Positions 24,105 to 32,284 are shown, counted from the first letter of the stretch. The stretch is DNA of 33,474 bases from CAIJNA01 sp964516815 (GCA_964516815.1 CAZEXK010000017.1:1-33474), one strand, 5' to 3'. Translations and numbers: made by a program. Notes: a model not told the origin generated them from the sequence alone.

Positions 24105-24545
24105 TTATCCTTTTACTCTGCATAAAGCTTGTACTGTAGCATTTACAAGATTATTAGGATTATTAGAACCTAATGATTTTGCAATAATATCAGTAATACC
24201 TGCTAATTCAAGTACTGGTCTAGCTGCACCACCTGCAATTAGTCCTGTACCTTCAGATGCTGGCTTTAGTAATATTCTACTAGCATTATATTTATGTTCT
24301 ATATCATGATTAATAGTAGAACCATTTAAATTAACTTTTACAAGTGATTTAAATGCATCATCAAGTGCTTTTTTAATAGCATCTGGAACTTCTTTTGCTT
24401 TTCCAGTACCAACACCAATAGTACCATTTTTATCACCAACAACAACTAAAGCAGTAAATCTAAATCTTCTACCACCTTTTACAACTTTTGTAACACGACC
24501 TATATTTACTATAGCTTCTTCGAAATCATCTCTATTAATTGACAT
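24105..24545 (-). CDS. rpsE: Small-subunit ribosomal protein S5
   Basis: 146 aa. It contains the S5 double-strand RNA-binding domain (VNIGRVTKVVKGGRRFRFTA, LVVVGDKNGTIGVGTGKAKE) and the C-terminal ribosomal fold (SEGTGLIAGGAARPVLELAG). S5 shapes decoding fidelity in the 30S subunit. It lies 11 nt after rplR. Confidence 0.97.
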   Translation of the reverse strand: MSINRDDFEEAIVNIGRVTKVVKGGRRFRFTALVVVGDKNGTIGVGTGKAKEVPDAIKKALDDAFKSLVKVNLNGSTINHDIEHKYNASRILLKPASEGTGLIAGGAARPVLELAGITDIIAKSLGSNNPNNLVNATVQALCRVKG

Positions 24546-24556
24546 TGCTTCCTACC

Positions 24557-24916
24557 TTATAACTTGATGCCGTTGTCTCTTAATGCATCAGCAAATGCTG
24601 ATATTACACCATGATACAAGTAACCATTTTTATCGAAAACAACAGTTTCGATGTTTTTAGCTTTTAAGTTGTCAGCCATTTGTGCTGCAACTTTAACTAC
24701 ATTTTCTTTATTAACAGTTAAGTTCATAGTTTTACTAGAAACTGATGCTAATGTAACGTTATCAACATCGTTGATAGCTTGTGCATAAAAATATTTGTTT
24801 GACTTAAATACACTTAGTCTAGGCATTTCTGTACTACCAGAAATTTTACCTCTTACTCTTCTTTTTCTTCTTAGTCTTAAAGAGTTCTTTTTTGCTAAAT
24901 CTTTTGCTCTACTCAT
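24557..24916 (-). CDS. rplR: Large-subunit ribosomal protein L18
   Basis: 119 aa. The basic N-terminus (LRLRRKRRVRGKISGSTEMP) and RLSVFKSNKYFYAQAINDV are typical of L18, and the end KNGYLYHGVISAFADALRDN matches too. It binds 5S rRNA in the central protuberance. It lies 11 nt after rplF. Confidence 0.97.
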   Translation of the reverse strand: MSRAKDLAKKNSLRLRRKRRVRGKISGSTEMPRLSVFKSNKYFYAQAINDVDNVTLASVSSKTMNLTVNKENVVKVAAQMADNLKAKNIETVVFDKNGYLYHGVISAFADALRDNGIKL

Positions 24917-24927
24917 AATTTCATACC

Positions 24928-25461
24928 TTACTTAGCCGTTTTTCCGGCTTTTCTAACGATGAACTCGTCAGTGTACTTAACACCTTTACCTTTGTACGGT
25001 TCTGGTTTTCTGTAGCCTCTAATTATTGCAGCAACTTGTCCAACTTCTTGTTTGCTACTACCTTTAATATTTATAATATTTTTTTCAACTGTAATTTCAA
25101 TATCATCAGGTATATCAAAATTGATTGGATGAGAATAACCTAATTGTAATTCTAAAACTTTTCCCTTAACAGCAGCTCTATAACCAACACCGTTAATTTC
25201 TAAAGATTTTTTAAATCCATCTGTTAATCCAAGTACTGCATTAGCAGTCAAAGCTCTATAAGTACCCCAAAATGCAGCTGCACCTTCAATTTCTTCTTTT
25301 ACTTCAAATACAATACTGTCATTTTCTATTTTAACATCAACTCTATTATGAGTATCAATTTCAATAGCTTTACTACCTTTTTTAATAACAACAAGAGATC
25401 CTTCAACTGTTGCTTCTACACCTGAAGGAATACTTACAGGTTTTTTACCAATTCTTGACAT
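24928..25461 (-). CDS. rplF: Large-subunit ribosomal protein L6
   Basis: 177 aa, normal length. MSRIGKKPVSIPSGVEATVE starts the first of two duplicated domains; the C-terminal signature is PEPYKGKGVKYTDEFIVRK. It sits by the sarcin-ricin loop region of the 50S subunit. It lies 12 nt downstream of rpsH. Confidence 0.97.
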   Translation of the reverse strand: MSRIGKKPVSIPSGVEATVEGSLVVIKKGSKAIEIDTHNRVDVKIENDSIVFEVKEEIEGAAAFWGTYRALTANAVLGLTDGFKKSLEINGVGYRAAVKGKVLELQLGYSHPINFDIPDDIEITVEKNIINIKGSSKQEVGQVAAIIRGYRKPEPYKGKGVKYTDEFIVRKAGKTAK

Positions 25462-25473
25462 ACTAACCCCTTC

Positions 25474-25872
25474 CTACCAAATTGAACATAAAACTTCACC
25501 ACCAACATTAAGTTTGTAAGCATCATCATTTGCAATTACACCCTTATTTGTTGATACAATAATAGTTCCATATCCATTTTTAAAAGTTTTAAGTTCAGAA
25601 GCATTTTTATATACTCTTCTTCCTGGCTTAGAAAGTCTTTTAAGTTCATTGATAACTGTATTTTCGTTATCATCATATTTTAATACAACTTTAATTGTTT
25701 TTTTATTGTCATCAGCTTCAATAACATTAAAATCTTCAATATATTCTTTTGTCTTTAACACTTCCACAATTGAAACAATTGTTTTTGAGTGTATAAGTGT
25801 TGCAGTGTCAAGTTTTCTCATAGAAGCATTTCTAATTCGAGTAATTGCGTCTGCGATTAAATCATTCATCAT
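25474..25872 (-). CDS. rpsH: Small-subunit ribosomal protein S8
   Basis: 132 aa. DLIADAITRIRNASMR at the start and STNKGVIANDDAYKLNVGGE at the end are the S8 signatures; it binds 16S helix 21 and, in E. coli, represses its operon. Two adjacent ATGs are possible; the first (25872) lies 8 nt from AGAGGA and is preferred. Confidence 0.97.
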   Translation of the reverse strand: MMNDLIADAITRIRNASMRKLDTATLIHSKTIVSIVEVLKTKEYIEDFNVIEADDNKKTIKVVLKYDDNENTVINELKRLSKPGRRVYKNASELKTFKNGYGTIIVSTNKGVIANDDAYKLNVGGEVLCSIW

Positions 25873-25912
25873 GGGCTTTATCCTCTTTTTATTTTATTAA
25901 TTATAGTAGTTT

Positions 25913-26098
25913 CTACCAACTAGCTTTTCTCATACCAGGTATTAAACCCTCGTTAGCCATTTTTCTAAGACATACTCTACAAAGACCGAAATCTTGGTAA
26001 ACTGAGTGTGGTCTTCCACATACTGAACATCTTGTATATCCTCTAACAGAAAACTTAGGTGTTCTTTTTGCTTTTGCAATCATAGATTTTTTTGCCAT
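25913..26098 (-). CDS. rpsN: Small-subunit ribosomal protein S14, zinc type
   Basis: 61 aa, the short C+ form (type Z). C24, C27, C40 and C43 in RCSVCGRPHSVYQDFGLCRV form a zinc site. A complete four-cysteine set means zinc dependence; a zinc-free paralogue, if any, is not in this window. It lies between rplE and rpsH as usual. Confidence 0.97.
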   Translation of the reverse strand: MAKKSMIAKAKRTPKFSVRGYTRCSVCGRPHSVYQDFGLCRVCLRKMANEGLIPGMRKASW

Positions 26099-26108
26099 CT
26101 AATTTTCC

Positions 26109-26645
26109 TTACTTACTGAATGGTATACCAACTAGTTCTAATAATTTGAACGCTTGTTCATCATTATCAGTTGTAGTTGTTATTGCTATATTCATACCAT
26201 GTGTTTTAATGATATCATCAAATTGTACTTCTGGAAACATTAATTGTTCTTGTAAACCAAAGTTAAAGTTACCATGACCATCAAATCCATTTTTATTAAG
26301 ACCTCTAAAATCCTTTACTCTTGGAAGAGCAATAGCACATAATTTATCAACAAATTCGTACATTCTTGAAGCTCTTAAAGTAACTTTTATACCAACTGGC
26401 ATATCTTCTCTTACTTTAAAACCAGCAACTGATTTTTTAGAATTAACAATAACTGCTTTTTGACCAGCAATTAAAGAAATAGTATCAGCAATATTTTGAA
26501 TGATTTTAGTATCTTTCATATGCTCACCTGTACCAACAGAAATAGTAACTTTTTCTAAAGCTGCTGTTAACATTGTATTTTGTTCAAACTGTTCTTCAAG
26601 TGCTGGTTTGATTTCAGCTTTATATCTATCAAATAATCTTGCCAT
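26109..26645 (-). CDS. rplE: Large-subunit ribosomal protein L5
   Basis: 178 aa, 5S rRNA-binding protein of the central protuberance. Signatures: VGTGEHMKDTKI, SVAGFKVREDMPVGIKVTLR, ALPRVKDFRGLNKNGFDGHG, NFGLQEQLMFPE. I place the start at ATG 26645, 8 nt after AGAAGG and 1 nt after the rplX stop. A GTG at 26654 is in frame but would overlap rplX and sits too close to the ribosome site. Confidence 0.95.
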   Translation of the reverse strand: MARLFDRYKAEIKPALEEQFEQNTMLTAALEKVTISVGTGEHMKDTKIIQNIADTISLIAGQKAVIVNSKKSVAGFKVREDMPVGIKVTLRASRMYEFVDKLCAIALPRVKDFRGLNKNGFDGHGNFNFGLQEQLMFPEVQFDDIIKTHGMNIAITTTTDNDEQAFKLLELVGIPFSK

Positions 26646-26646
26646 C

Positions 26647-26883
26647 TTATTCACCTTCTACTTTAGCAACGTTTGAAATATTAATTGGCATTTCTTTATC
26701 AACAAATCCACCATCTTTATTTTCTTCAGTTGGTTTAACAGTTTTTTTAGCGATTTTACAACCTTTAACAATAACTTGATTAGATTTTGGCATTACAGTT
26801 AAAACTTCACCTGTACTACCTTTATCATCACCAGCGATAATTTTAACAGTATCACCTTTTTTAATTTTTAATTTAATTGCCAT
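26647..26883 (-). CDS. rplX: Large-subunit ribosomal protein L24
   Basis: 78 aa, assembly-initiating 50S protein. KIKKGDTVKIIAGDDKGSTG is the KOW motif, and the end KEMPINISNVAKV fits. It is shorter than the E. coli protein (about 104 aa), as I recall for this phylum. Its ATG overlaps the rplN stop by one base (TAATG). Confidence 0.96.
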   Translation of the reverse strand: MAIKLKIKKGDTVKIIAGDDKGSTGEVLTVMPKSNQVIVKGCKIAKKTVKPTEENKDGGFVDKEMPINISNVAKVEGE

Positions 26884-27254
26884 TATAATACCTCCGGAGC
26901 AAGAGATACAATTTTCATAAATCCACTGTATCTCACTTCTCTTGCAACTGGTCCAAATATTCTTGTTCCAATTGGATCTCTTTTATCATTTAATATTACA
27001 GCTGCATTGTCATCAAATCTAATTAATGAACCATTTTCTCTTTGAACTTCTTTATGAGTTCTTACGATTACGGCTTTAACTACTTGACCTTTTTTTACTT
27101 TTCCACCATGTGGAATAGCTTTTTTAATAGATGCAACAATTACATCACCAACAGTTGCATAACGTCTTTTACTTCCGCCTAAAACCTTAATACACATAAT
27201 CTCTTTAGCACCACTGTTATCAGCAACATTAAGTCTAGTAAATCCTTGTATCAT
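26883..27254 (-). CDS. rplN: Large-subunit ribosomal protein L14
   Basis: 123 aa. MIQGFTRLNVADNSGAKEIM and RFDDNAAVILNDKRDPIGTR with IFGPVARE are nearly invariant L14 sequence. It contacts 16S helix 14 as part of an intersubunit bridge. Its start overlaps the rpsQ stop by one base (TAATG). Confidence 0.97.
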   Translation of the reverse strand: MIQGFTRLNVADNSGAKEIMCIKVLGGSKRRYATVGDVIVASIKKAIPHGGKVKKGQVVKAVIVRTHKEVQRENGSLIRFDDNAAVILNDKRDPIGTRIFGPVAREVRYSGFMKIVSLAPEVL

Positions 27255-27508
27255 TACTTAACTCCTATTTTTATAATTGCTTTTAGTCTAAAAGATTTAG
27301 TTTTTGATAAAGGTCTACATTCTAATGCAGTTACAATATCTCCAACATTTACTTCATTTTTTTCATCATGTATTAAATATTTTTTAAATCTTCTTACCGT
27401 TTTATGGTATCTTGGGTGTAAAACTCTTCTTTCTACTAATACAGAAACTGTTTTATCTCCAGATCTACTAACAACAATACCTTGGATTTCTCTTTTATGT
27501 GAATTCAT
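27254..27508 (-). CDS. rpsQ: Small-subunit ribosomal protein S17
   Basis: 84 aa, OB fold. REIQGIVVSRSGDKTVSVLV, HPRYHKTVRRFKKYLIHDE and GDIVTALECRPLSKTKSF are typical. A primary 16S-binding protein. It lies 10 nt after rpmC. Confidence 0.97.
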   Translation of the reverse strand: MNSHKREIQGIVVSRSGDKTVSVLVERRVLHPRYHKTVRRFKKYLIHDEKNEVNVGDIVTALECRPLSKTKSFRLKAIIKIGVK

Positions 27509-27518
27509 AAATTACTCC

Positions 27519-27710
27519 TTAGTTTGCACTAGCTGCAGTTAATGCAGTTTGAATTTTAGCTATATCTTTTTTTACAACTCTTAATTCACTAGTATTTGTT
27601 AATTGCATTGTTTTTAATTTAATTTTTAATTCAAACAATAGCACCTTTTTCTCTTTTAAAAGAGTGTTTAACTCTTTAGTTGTTTTTGCATTAATATCAG
27701 AATATATCAT
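27519..27710 (-). CDS. rpmC: Large-subunit ribosomal protein L29
   Basis: 63 aa, all-helical: KTTKELNTLLKEKKVLLFEL and LRVVKKDIAKIQTAL fit L29, which sits by the exit tunnel and helps dock chaperones and SRP. It overlaps the end of rplP by 14 nt. Confidence 0.95.
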   Translation of the reverse strand: MIYSDINAKTTKELNTLLKEKKVLLFELKIKLKTMQLTNTSELRVVKKDIAKIQTALTAASAN

Positions 27711-28122
27711 TTTCAGCCTCTATAGTAATTATTTTAGTTTTAAATGGTAATTTATGCATTGCTAAAGTTAAAGCAGCTCTTGCTAAGTCATCCTCAACAC
27801 CAGCTAATTCAAAACAAACTCTACCTGGCTTAATATTCATAACCCATTTATCCACAGAACCTTTACCTTTACCCATTCTTGTTTCAAGTGGTTTTGCAGT
27901 AAGTGGTTTTGCAGGAAATACAGTAATCCATACTTTCCCTGTTCTTTTAATTTTTCTTGTCATAGAAACTCTAGCAGCTTCAATTTGTCTTGAATCTATT
28001 CTACCATGTTCTATAGCTTTAAGACCGATATTACCGTAAGCTAGTTGGTTTCCACTAGAAGCTTTACCTCTATTTCTACCTTTCATTACTTTTCTATATT
28101 TAGTTCTCTTAGGCATTAACAT
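27697..28122 (-). CDS. rplP: Large-subunit ribosomal protein L16
   Basis: 141 aa. MLMPKRTKYRKVMKGRNRGK at the start, then IDSRQIEAARVSMTRKIKR and GKGKGSVDKWVMNIKPGR, are typical of L16, which helps shape the tRNA sites of the 50S. The first ATG (28122) is supported by AGAGG 9 nt upstream and by the E. coli-like MLxPKRTK start. Confidence 0.97.
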   Translation of the reverse strand: MLMPKRTKYRKVMKGRNRGKASSGNQLAYGNIGLKAIEHGRIDSRQIEAARVSMTRKIKRTGKVWITVFPAKPLTAKPLETRMGKGKGSVDKWVMNIKPGRVCFELAGVEDDLARAALTLAMHKLPFKTKIITIEAENDIF

Positions 28123-28124
28123 AA

Positions 28125-28823
28125 TTAGTTACCTCTTTTATTTGATGGTTTTCTTTTTTTATCAGAAGATTCAGCTTGTTCAACAGGTACACCTTTTGCA
28201 AGTACTTCACCTTTAAATATCCAAACTTTAATACCAATACATCCATAAGTAGTATGACCTTCAGCAAAACCGTAATCAATTCTAGCTCTTAATGTATGTA
28301 AAGGAACTCTACCTTCTAAATACCACTCAGTTCTAGCCATTTCAGCTCCACCAAGTCTTCCTGAAACAGATACTTTAATACCTTTTGCTCCAGCTTTTAT
28401 GGCATTTTGCATAACTCTTTTCATTGCTCTTCTAAAAGCAACTCTTCTTTCTAGTTGTTGAGCAACATTTTCAGCAGCTAATTGAGCTGATAAAAAAGGT
28501 TTTCTTTCTTCTTTAATATTAATTGCAATTTCTTTACCAACTAATTTTGAAAGATTATTCTTAAGTTTTTCAACGTCAGCACCTTTTTTACCAATAATGA
28601 TACCAGGTCTTGCAGCAACAATAGTTACCCTTACTCTTTTTGCTGTTCTTTCAACAACAGTTTGAGCAATTCCAGCATAGTAAAGTTCTTTTTTTATAAA
28701 CTTTCTTATTTTATCATCTTCAGCAATATTAGCTGGCATTTTAGAAAAACTTGGAAACCATCTGCTTTCCCAGTTTCTATTAATACCAAGTCTTAATCCA
28801 ATTGGATTTACTTTTTGACCCAT
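28125..28823 (-). CDS. rpsC: Small-subunit ribosomal protein S3
   Basis: 232 aa. MGQKVNPIGLRLGINRNWES opens the protein; a type 2 KH domain follows with the GKKG loop in ARPGIIIGKKGADVEKL; GRLGGAEMARTEWYLEGRVP marks the C-terminal domain at the mRNA entry tunnel. Its start overlaps the rplV stop by one base (TAATG). Confidence 0.97.
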   Translation of the reverse strand: MGQKVNPIGLRLGINRNWESRWFPSFSKMPANIAEDDKIRKFIKKELYYAGIAQTVVERTAKRVRVTIVAARPGIIIGKKGADVEKLKNNLSKLVGKEIAINIKEERKPFLSAQLAAENVAQQLERRVAFRRAMKRVMQNAIKAGAKGIKVSVSGRLGGAEMARTEWYLEGRVPLHTLRARIDYGFAEGHTTYGCIGIKVWIFKGEVLAKGVPVEQAESSDKKRKPSNKRGN

Positions 28824-29224
28824 TACTTGTCTCCTTCTATTTTTGCAACTTCAACGTATACGTGTGCCATTGGTCTATGCTTTGGTGAAGCAGAACCTCT
28901 TGCTCTTGGTGTAAATCTTTTTAACACAGGAGCTCTATCAACTCTACAAGATACAACAACAGCTTCTTCTGGTTCTAAACCAGCATTTGAAACAGCAGAT
29001 ACAAGAACTTTAGAAATAATTCCAGCTGCTTTGTTTGGTGTAAACTCTAAAGATGCAATTGCAACTTCAGCATTCATACCTTGAACTTCTCTAGCAACTA
29101 GTCTAGCTTTTATTGGAGAAAGTCTAATAAACTTTAAAGTAGCAGTATTACTTTTATTAATACCAGCTTCTTTTTTTTGTTTTTTAGTTAATTGTTTTGG
29201 TTTTTTGTTACCTATAATATTCAT
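28823..29224 (-). CDS. rplV: Large-subunit ribosomal protein L22 with an N-terminal basic extension
   Basis: 133 aa against about 110 in E. coli. The core (FIRLSPIKARLVAREVQGM, SAVSNAGLEPEEAVVVSCRV, VLKRFTPRARGSASPKHRP) is standard L22, whose hairpin lines the exit tunnel. The first 25 or so residues (NIIGNKKPKQLTKKQKKE...) are a lysine-rich extension before the usual start. The ATG has a good GGTAGG site, and no Met codon lies near the normal N-terminus, so the extension appears real. Confidence 0.95.
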   Translation of the reverse strand: MNIIGNKKPKQLTKKQKKEAGINKSNTATLKFIRLSPIKARLVAREVQGMNAEVAIASLEFTPNKAAGIISKVLVSAVSNAGLEPEEAVVVSCRVDRAPVLKRFTPRARGSASPKHRPMAHVYVEVAKIEGDK

Positions 29225-29226
29225 AA

Positions 29227-29505
29227 TTAACCTACCTTCTTCTGTACTGAACCTTTATGTCCTCTAAAAGTTCTAGTTGGTGCGAATTCACCTAATTTAT
29301 ATCCAATATGGTTTTCTGTAATGCTAATTGGAACAAAATTTCTTCCATTATGAACATTAAAAGTCAAACCTATCATATCAGGTAAAACCATACTTCTTCT
29401 TGACCAAGTTTTAATTGGTTTTTTATCTCCACTTTCTTGAGCTTTAGCAACTTTTTTTGCTAAGTGAGCATCAACAAATGGACCTTTTTTTACACTTCTA
29501 GCCAT
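29227..29505 (-). CDS. rpsS: Small-subunit ribosomal protein S19
   Basis: 92 aa. MARSVKKGPFVDAHLAKKVA, TWSRRSMVLPDMIGLTFNVH and GYKLGEFAPTRTFRGHKG are nearly universal S19 sequence. It sits in the 30S head with S13. It lies 9 nt after rplB and 2 nt before rplV. Confidence 0.97.
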   Translation of the reverse strand: MARSVKKGPFVDAHLAKKVAKAQESGDKKPIKTWSRRSMVLPDMIGLTFNVHNGRNFVPISITENHIGYKLGEFAPTRTFRGHKGSVQKKVG

Positions 29506-29514
29506 GTTTTACCC

Positions 29515-30342
29515 TTACTTCTTTTTTCTTGAAATGATTAATTTATCACTAGCTTTTTTCTTTCTAGTTTTATAACCTTTAGTTGGCATACCCCATGGAG
29601 TAACTGGATGTCTTCCTGAGTTAGTTTTACCTTCACCACCACCATGCGGGTGATCTATTGGATTCATTGCAGATCCTCTAGTTTGAGGTCTTTTACCTAA
29701 ATGTCTTTGACGACCAGCTTTACCTATAACCATGTTAGAGAAATCTTCGTTTCCTACAATTCCAACTGTTGCCATACAAACACCTAAAATTTTTCTCATT
29801 TCACCAGATGGTAATCTAAGAATAACATACTTGTCTTCTCTACCCATAACTTGTGCATATCCACCAGCAGAACGAGCAATTTGCGCACCTTTACCAGGTC
29901 TCATTTCAATATTATGAACCATTGTTCCAACATTGATGTGTATAAGTTGCATTGCATTACCAGGTCTAATATCAAGTCCAGAAACAGATGCTTGAATTGT
30001 ATCACCAACTTTTAATCCTGATGCTTGAATAATATATCTTTTTTCACCATCAGCATAAGTTACTAAACAAATTCTACAGTTTCTATTTGGATCATATTCT
30101 ATAGTAGAAACAGTTCCAGGAATATCTAATTTATTTCTTTTAAAATCGATAATTCTGTATTGTTTCTTAGCTCCACCTTCTTTGTGTCTACTTGTAATTC
30201 TACCATTGTTATTTCTACCAGCAGTAGCTTTTACTTTTACAAGTAAACCTCTAACTGTTGGTTTAGAAGTAATATCAGAAGTATCCATAACACTCATAAA
30301 TCTTCTTGCAGGTGTTATTGGTCTAAATTTTTTTATTGCCAT
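29515..30342 (-). CDS. rplB: Large-subunit ribosomal protein L2
   Basis: 275 aa, normal length. GRNNNGRITSRHKEGGAKKQ near the start and AMNPIDHPHGGGEGKTNSGR near the end, including the conserved histidine long linked to peptidyl transfer, are diagnostic. It binds 23S rRNA near the peptidyl-transferase centre. It lies 13 nt after rplW. Confidence 0.98.
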   Translation of the reverse strand: MAIKKFRPITPARRFMSVMDTSDITSKPTVRGLLVKVKATAGRNNNGRITSRHKEGGAKKQYRIIDFKRNKLDIPGTVSTIEYDPNRNCRICLVTYADGEKRYIIQASGLKVGDTIQASVSGLDIRPGNAMQLIHINVGTMVHNIEMRPGKGAQIARSAGGYAQVMGREDKYVILRLPSGEMRKILGVCMATVGIVGNEDFSNMVIGKAGRQRHLGKRPQTRGSAMNPIDHPHGGGEGKTNSGRHPVTPWGMPTKGYKTRKKKASDKLIISRKKK

Positions 30343-30355
30343 TTTTCACTCCCTC

Positions 30356-30637
30356 TTATGCTGAAAGGTTCGCTATTTCAGCGCCCTCTGGTAATGTTAC
30401 ATAGAATTTTTTGAAATCTGGTCTTGAACCAAGTTTTCCTCTAAATCTTTTTACCTTACCCTTTTGTCTTAATGAGTTTACTTTTGTTGGTGTAACACCA
30501 AAGTACTCTTTAAATACCGCTCTTAATCCATTTTTAGTCATTCTTGGACTAGTTTGTACAACAACAACTCCATTTTCTTGAAGTTCAATTGTTTTTTCTG
30601 TATAAAGGATTGATTTAATATCAGTAATATCTGCCAT
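30356..30637 (-). CDS. rplW: Large-subunit ribosomal protein L23
   Basis: 93 aa. ILYTEKTIELQENGVVVVQT, FKEYFGVTPTKVNSLRQKGK and the end DFKKFYVTLPEGAEI fit L23, the docking site for SRP and trigger factor at the tunnel exit. It lies 12 nt after rplD. Confidence 0.96.
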   Translation of the reverse strand: MADITDIKSILYTEKTIELQENGVVVVQTSPRMTKNGLRAVFKEYFGVTPTKVNSLRQKGKVKRFRGKLGSRPDFKKFYVTLPEGAEIANLSA

Positions 30638-30649
30638 TTTAACTCCTTT

Positions 30650-31252
30650 TTATATTAAGCTATCAATAACTGCTTTTTCAATTAAAATTGAATGATAAGC
30701 AGCTATTAAATAAGCATTTATTTCTGATTTTTCGATTAAATAAACATTCTTAATATTTCTATATGCAAGATATGTTTTTTCATCAAAACTTTCAACAACA
30801 ATTAGTAAATCTCTTTTATCAAGTTTATTCACAATTGCTTTTGCATCTTTAGTTTTACCAGATTCAATTTTTACTGAATCTACAACTAACAATGCACCTT
30901 TTTGCGCTTGAGCATTTAAAGCATAATTTAATGCCAATACTTTTTGTTTTTTATTTATTTTTTGGTTATAGTTTCTTTTACTTGGTCCAAAAACTTGTCC
31001 ACCACCAACAAATAAAGGTGATCTCATAGATCCATATCTAGCTCCACCAGATCCTTTTTGAGCTTTAGGTTTTTTACCACCACCACTTACTTGTGATCTA
31101 TTTTTAACTCTAGCTGTATTAGCTCTTATTGAAGCTAAATATGATTTTACATATAAATGTAAATTGTGTGCATTGATAGCAGAAAAATTTTCTGGTAAAG
31201 CTAATTCACCATTTTCTTCATATTTATCATTTAAAACTACTGCATTACTCAT
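30650..31252 (-). CDS. rplD: Large-subunit ribosomal protein L4
   Basis: 200 aa. The basic tunnel loop (SQVSGGGKKPKAQKGSGGAR, GSMRSPLFVGGGQVFGPS) is typical. In E. coli L4 represses the S10 operon; no matching E. coli-type leader is seen here. Its ATG overlaps the rplC stop by one base (TAATG). Confidence 0.97.
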   Translation of the reverse strand: MSNAVVLNDKYEENGELALPENFSAINAHNLHLYVKSYLASIRANTARVKNRSQVSGGGKKPKAQKGSGGARYGSMRSPLFVGGGQVFGPSKRNYNQKINKKQKVLALNYALNAQAQKGALLVVDSVKIESGKTKDAKAIVNKLDKRDLLIVVESFDEKTYLAYRNIKNVYLIEKSEINAYLIAAYHSILIEKAVIDSLI

Positions 31253-31824
31253 TATGCTATCCTTACTCTACCAAAAGAACCATTTGCACCTGCAACTGAA
31301 CCTTTTAATACTAAAATTCCTGTTTCTGCATCAAAAGAAACAATATTGTTTTTATGCGTTGTATTATCACAACCATAATGACCTGGCATTTTTTTACCTG
31401 GTTGTACTCGTCCTGGCCACTCTGCATTACCAATAGAACCAGTTCTTCTACCCATTCTATGTCCATGTGATGCTCTACCACCTGCAAAGTTCCATCTTTT
31501 AACAACTCCAGCGAAACCTCTACCTTTTGATGTAAATGTTGATTTAATTACAACACCTTCAACTAAAGCAGCTGTATCTAAATCACCAGCTTCACTATTT
31601 GCTACATTTAATGTTGCAAACCTGTTAAATTCTTTACTTAAACTATATTTAGATTGTTGACCTTCAATAGTTTTATTCATTTTCTTTCCATTGCTATATG
31701 CAACTATAGCAGTTCCATCTGTTACCTCACAAACCTTTGTAGTCACTACTTTTACAAGTGTTACAGGGATAGATGGTACGCTCATTGTTCTACTCATTCC
31801 GATTTTCTCAACAATATATTCCAT
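31252..31824 (-). CDS. rplC: Large-subunit ribosomal protein L3
   Basis: 190 aa. KGRGFAGVVKRWNFAGGRAS, HGHRMGRRTGSIGNAEWPGR and VQPGKKMPGHYG are L3 core. The stretch after GSIG reads NAEWPG where E. coli has the PrmB-methylated glutamine (GQNQTPG), so that methylation site is not conserved. It lies 12 nt after rpsJ. Confidence 0.97.
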   Translation of the reverse strand: MEYIVEKIGMSRTMSVPSIPVTLVKVVTTKVCEVTDGTAIVAYSNGKKMNKTIEGQQSKYSLSKEFNRFATLNVANSEAGDLDTAALVEGVVIKSTFTSKGRGFAGVVKRWNFAGGRASHGHRMGRRTGSIGNAEWPGRVQPGKKMPGHYGCDNTTHKNNIVSFDAETGILVLKGSVAGANGSFGRVRIA

Positions 31825-31836
31825 TTTCTCTCCTTT

Positions 31837-32151
31837 CTACTCTTGACCCATTGATCTTACTTCTACGTCTACTTCTGGCGCAAGATCTAGTTTCATAAGT
31901 GAATCAATTGTGTCTGGTGTTGAAGACATAATATCTAAAACTCTTGAGTGAATTCTAATTTCGAATTGCTCACGACTTGACTTATTAACATGGGGTGATT
32001 TAACTACAGTATAACGTCTAAATTTAGTTGGCAATGGTATTGGCCCAATTAATTCAGCACCTGTACGTTTGACAGCTTCAGTGATTGAAGCAACAGATCT
32101 ATCTAAAACTCTGTGATCATAAGCTTTTAACTTTAATCTAATTTTTTCCAT
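31837..32151 (-). CDS. rpsJ: Small-subunit ribosomal protein S10 (NusE)
   Basis: 104 aa. IRLKLKAYDHRVLDRSVASI, GPIPLPTKFRRYTVVKSPHV and SREQFEIRIHSRVLDI are diagnostic. Besides its 30S role it joins NusB in transcription antitermination. First gene of the superoperon, with a near-consensus promoter 67-95 bp upstream and AAAGGA 5 nt before the ATG. Confidence 0.98.
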   Translation of the reverse strand: MEKIRLKLKAYDHRVLDRSVASITEAVKRTGAELIGPIPLPTKFRRYTVVKSPHVNKSSREQFEIRIHSRVLDIMSSTPDTIDSLMKLDLAPEVDVEVRSMGQE

Positions 32152-32176
32152 TTTTTTCCTTTAAAGAACTCATCAG

Positions 32177-32191
32177 GTATTATTTTAATAC
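32177..32191 (-). promoter_or_regulatory. Small hairpin in the rpsJ leader
   Basis: GTATTA, loop of three, TAATAC: a 6-bp perfect stem 25 nt upstream of the rpsJ ATG, inside the predicted leader. It is short and AT-rich, so a regulatory role in ribosomal protein autocontrol is only a possibility. Confidence 0.25.
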
Positions 32192-32217
32192 AACCCTAAC
32201 AGTATGTATGAACGCGA

Positions 32218-32246
32218 ATAGTATCTAAGATTTGATTAAATGTCAA
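32218..32246 (-). promoter_or_regulatory. Near-consensus sigma-70 promoter of the ribosomal superoperon
   Basis: On the minus strand: TTGACA (32241-32246), a 17-bp spacer, and TACTAT (32218-32223). The transcript would start near 32211, giving a 60-nt leader before rpsJ. A perfect -35 with ideal spacing is unusual in this phylum and fits a gene set needing very strong expression. Confidence 0.75.
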
Positions 32247-32284
32247 TAAAATAGCATCAATTAAACATATATTATCAATTTTAT

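Noticed and set aside
27246..27542. 98-codon plus-strand frame opposite rpsQ
   Set aside because: Antisense to the ribosomal operon, no promoter or ribosome site, typical shadow frame.
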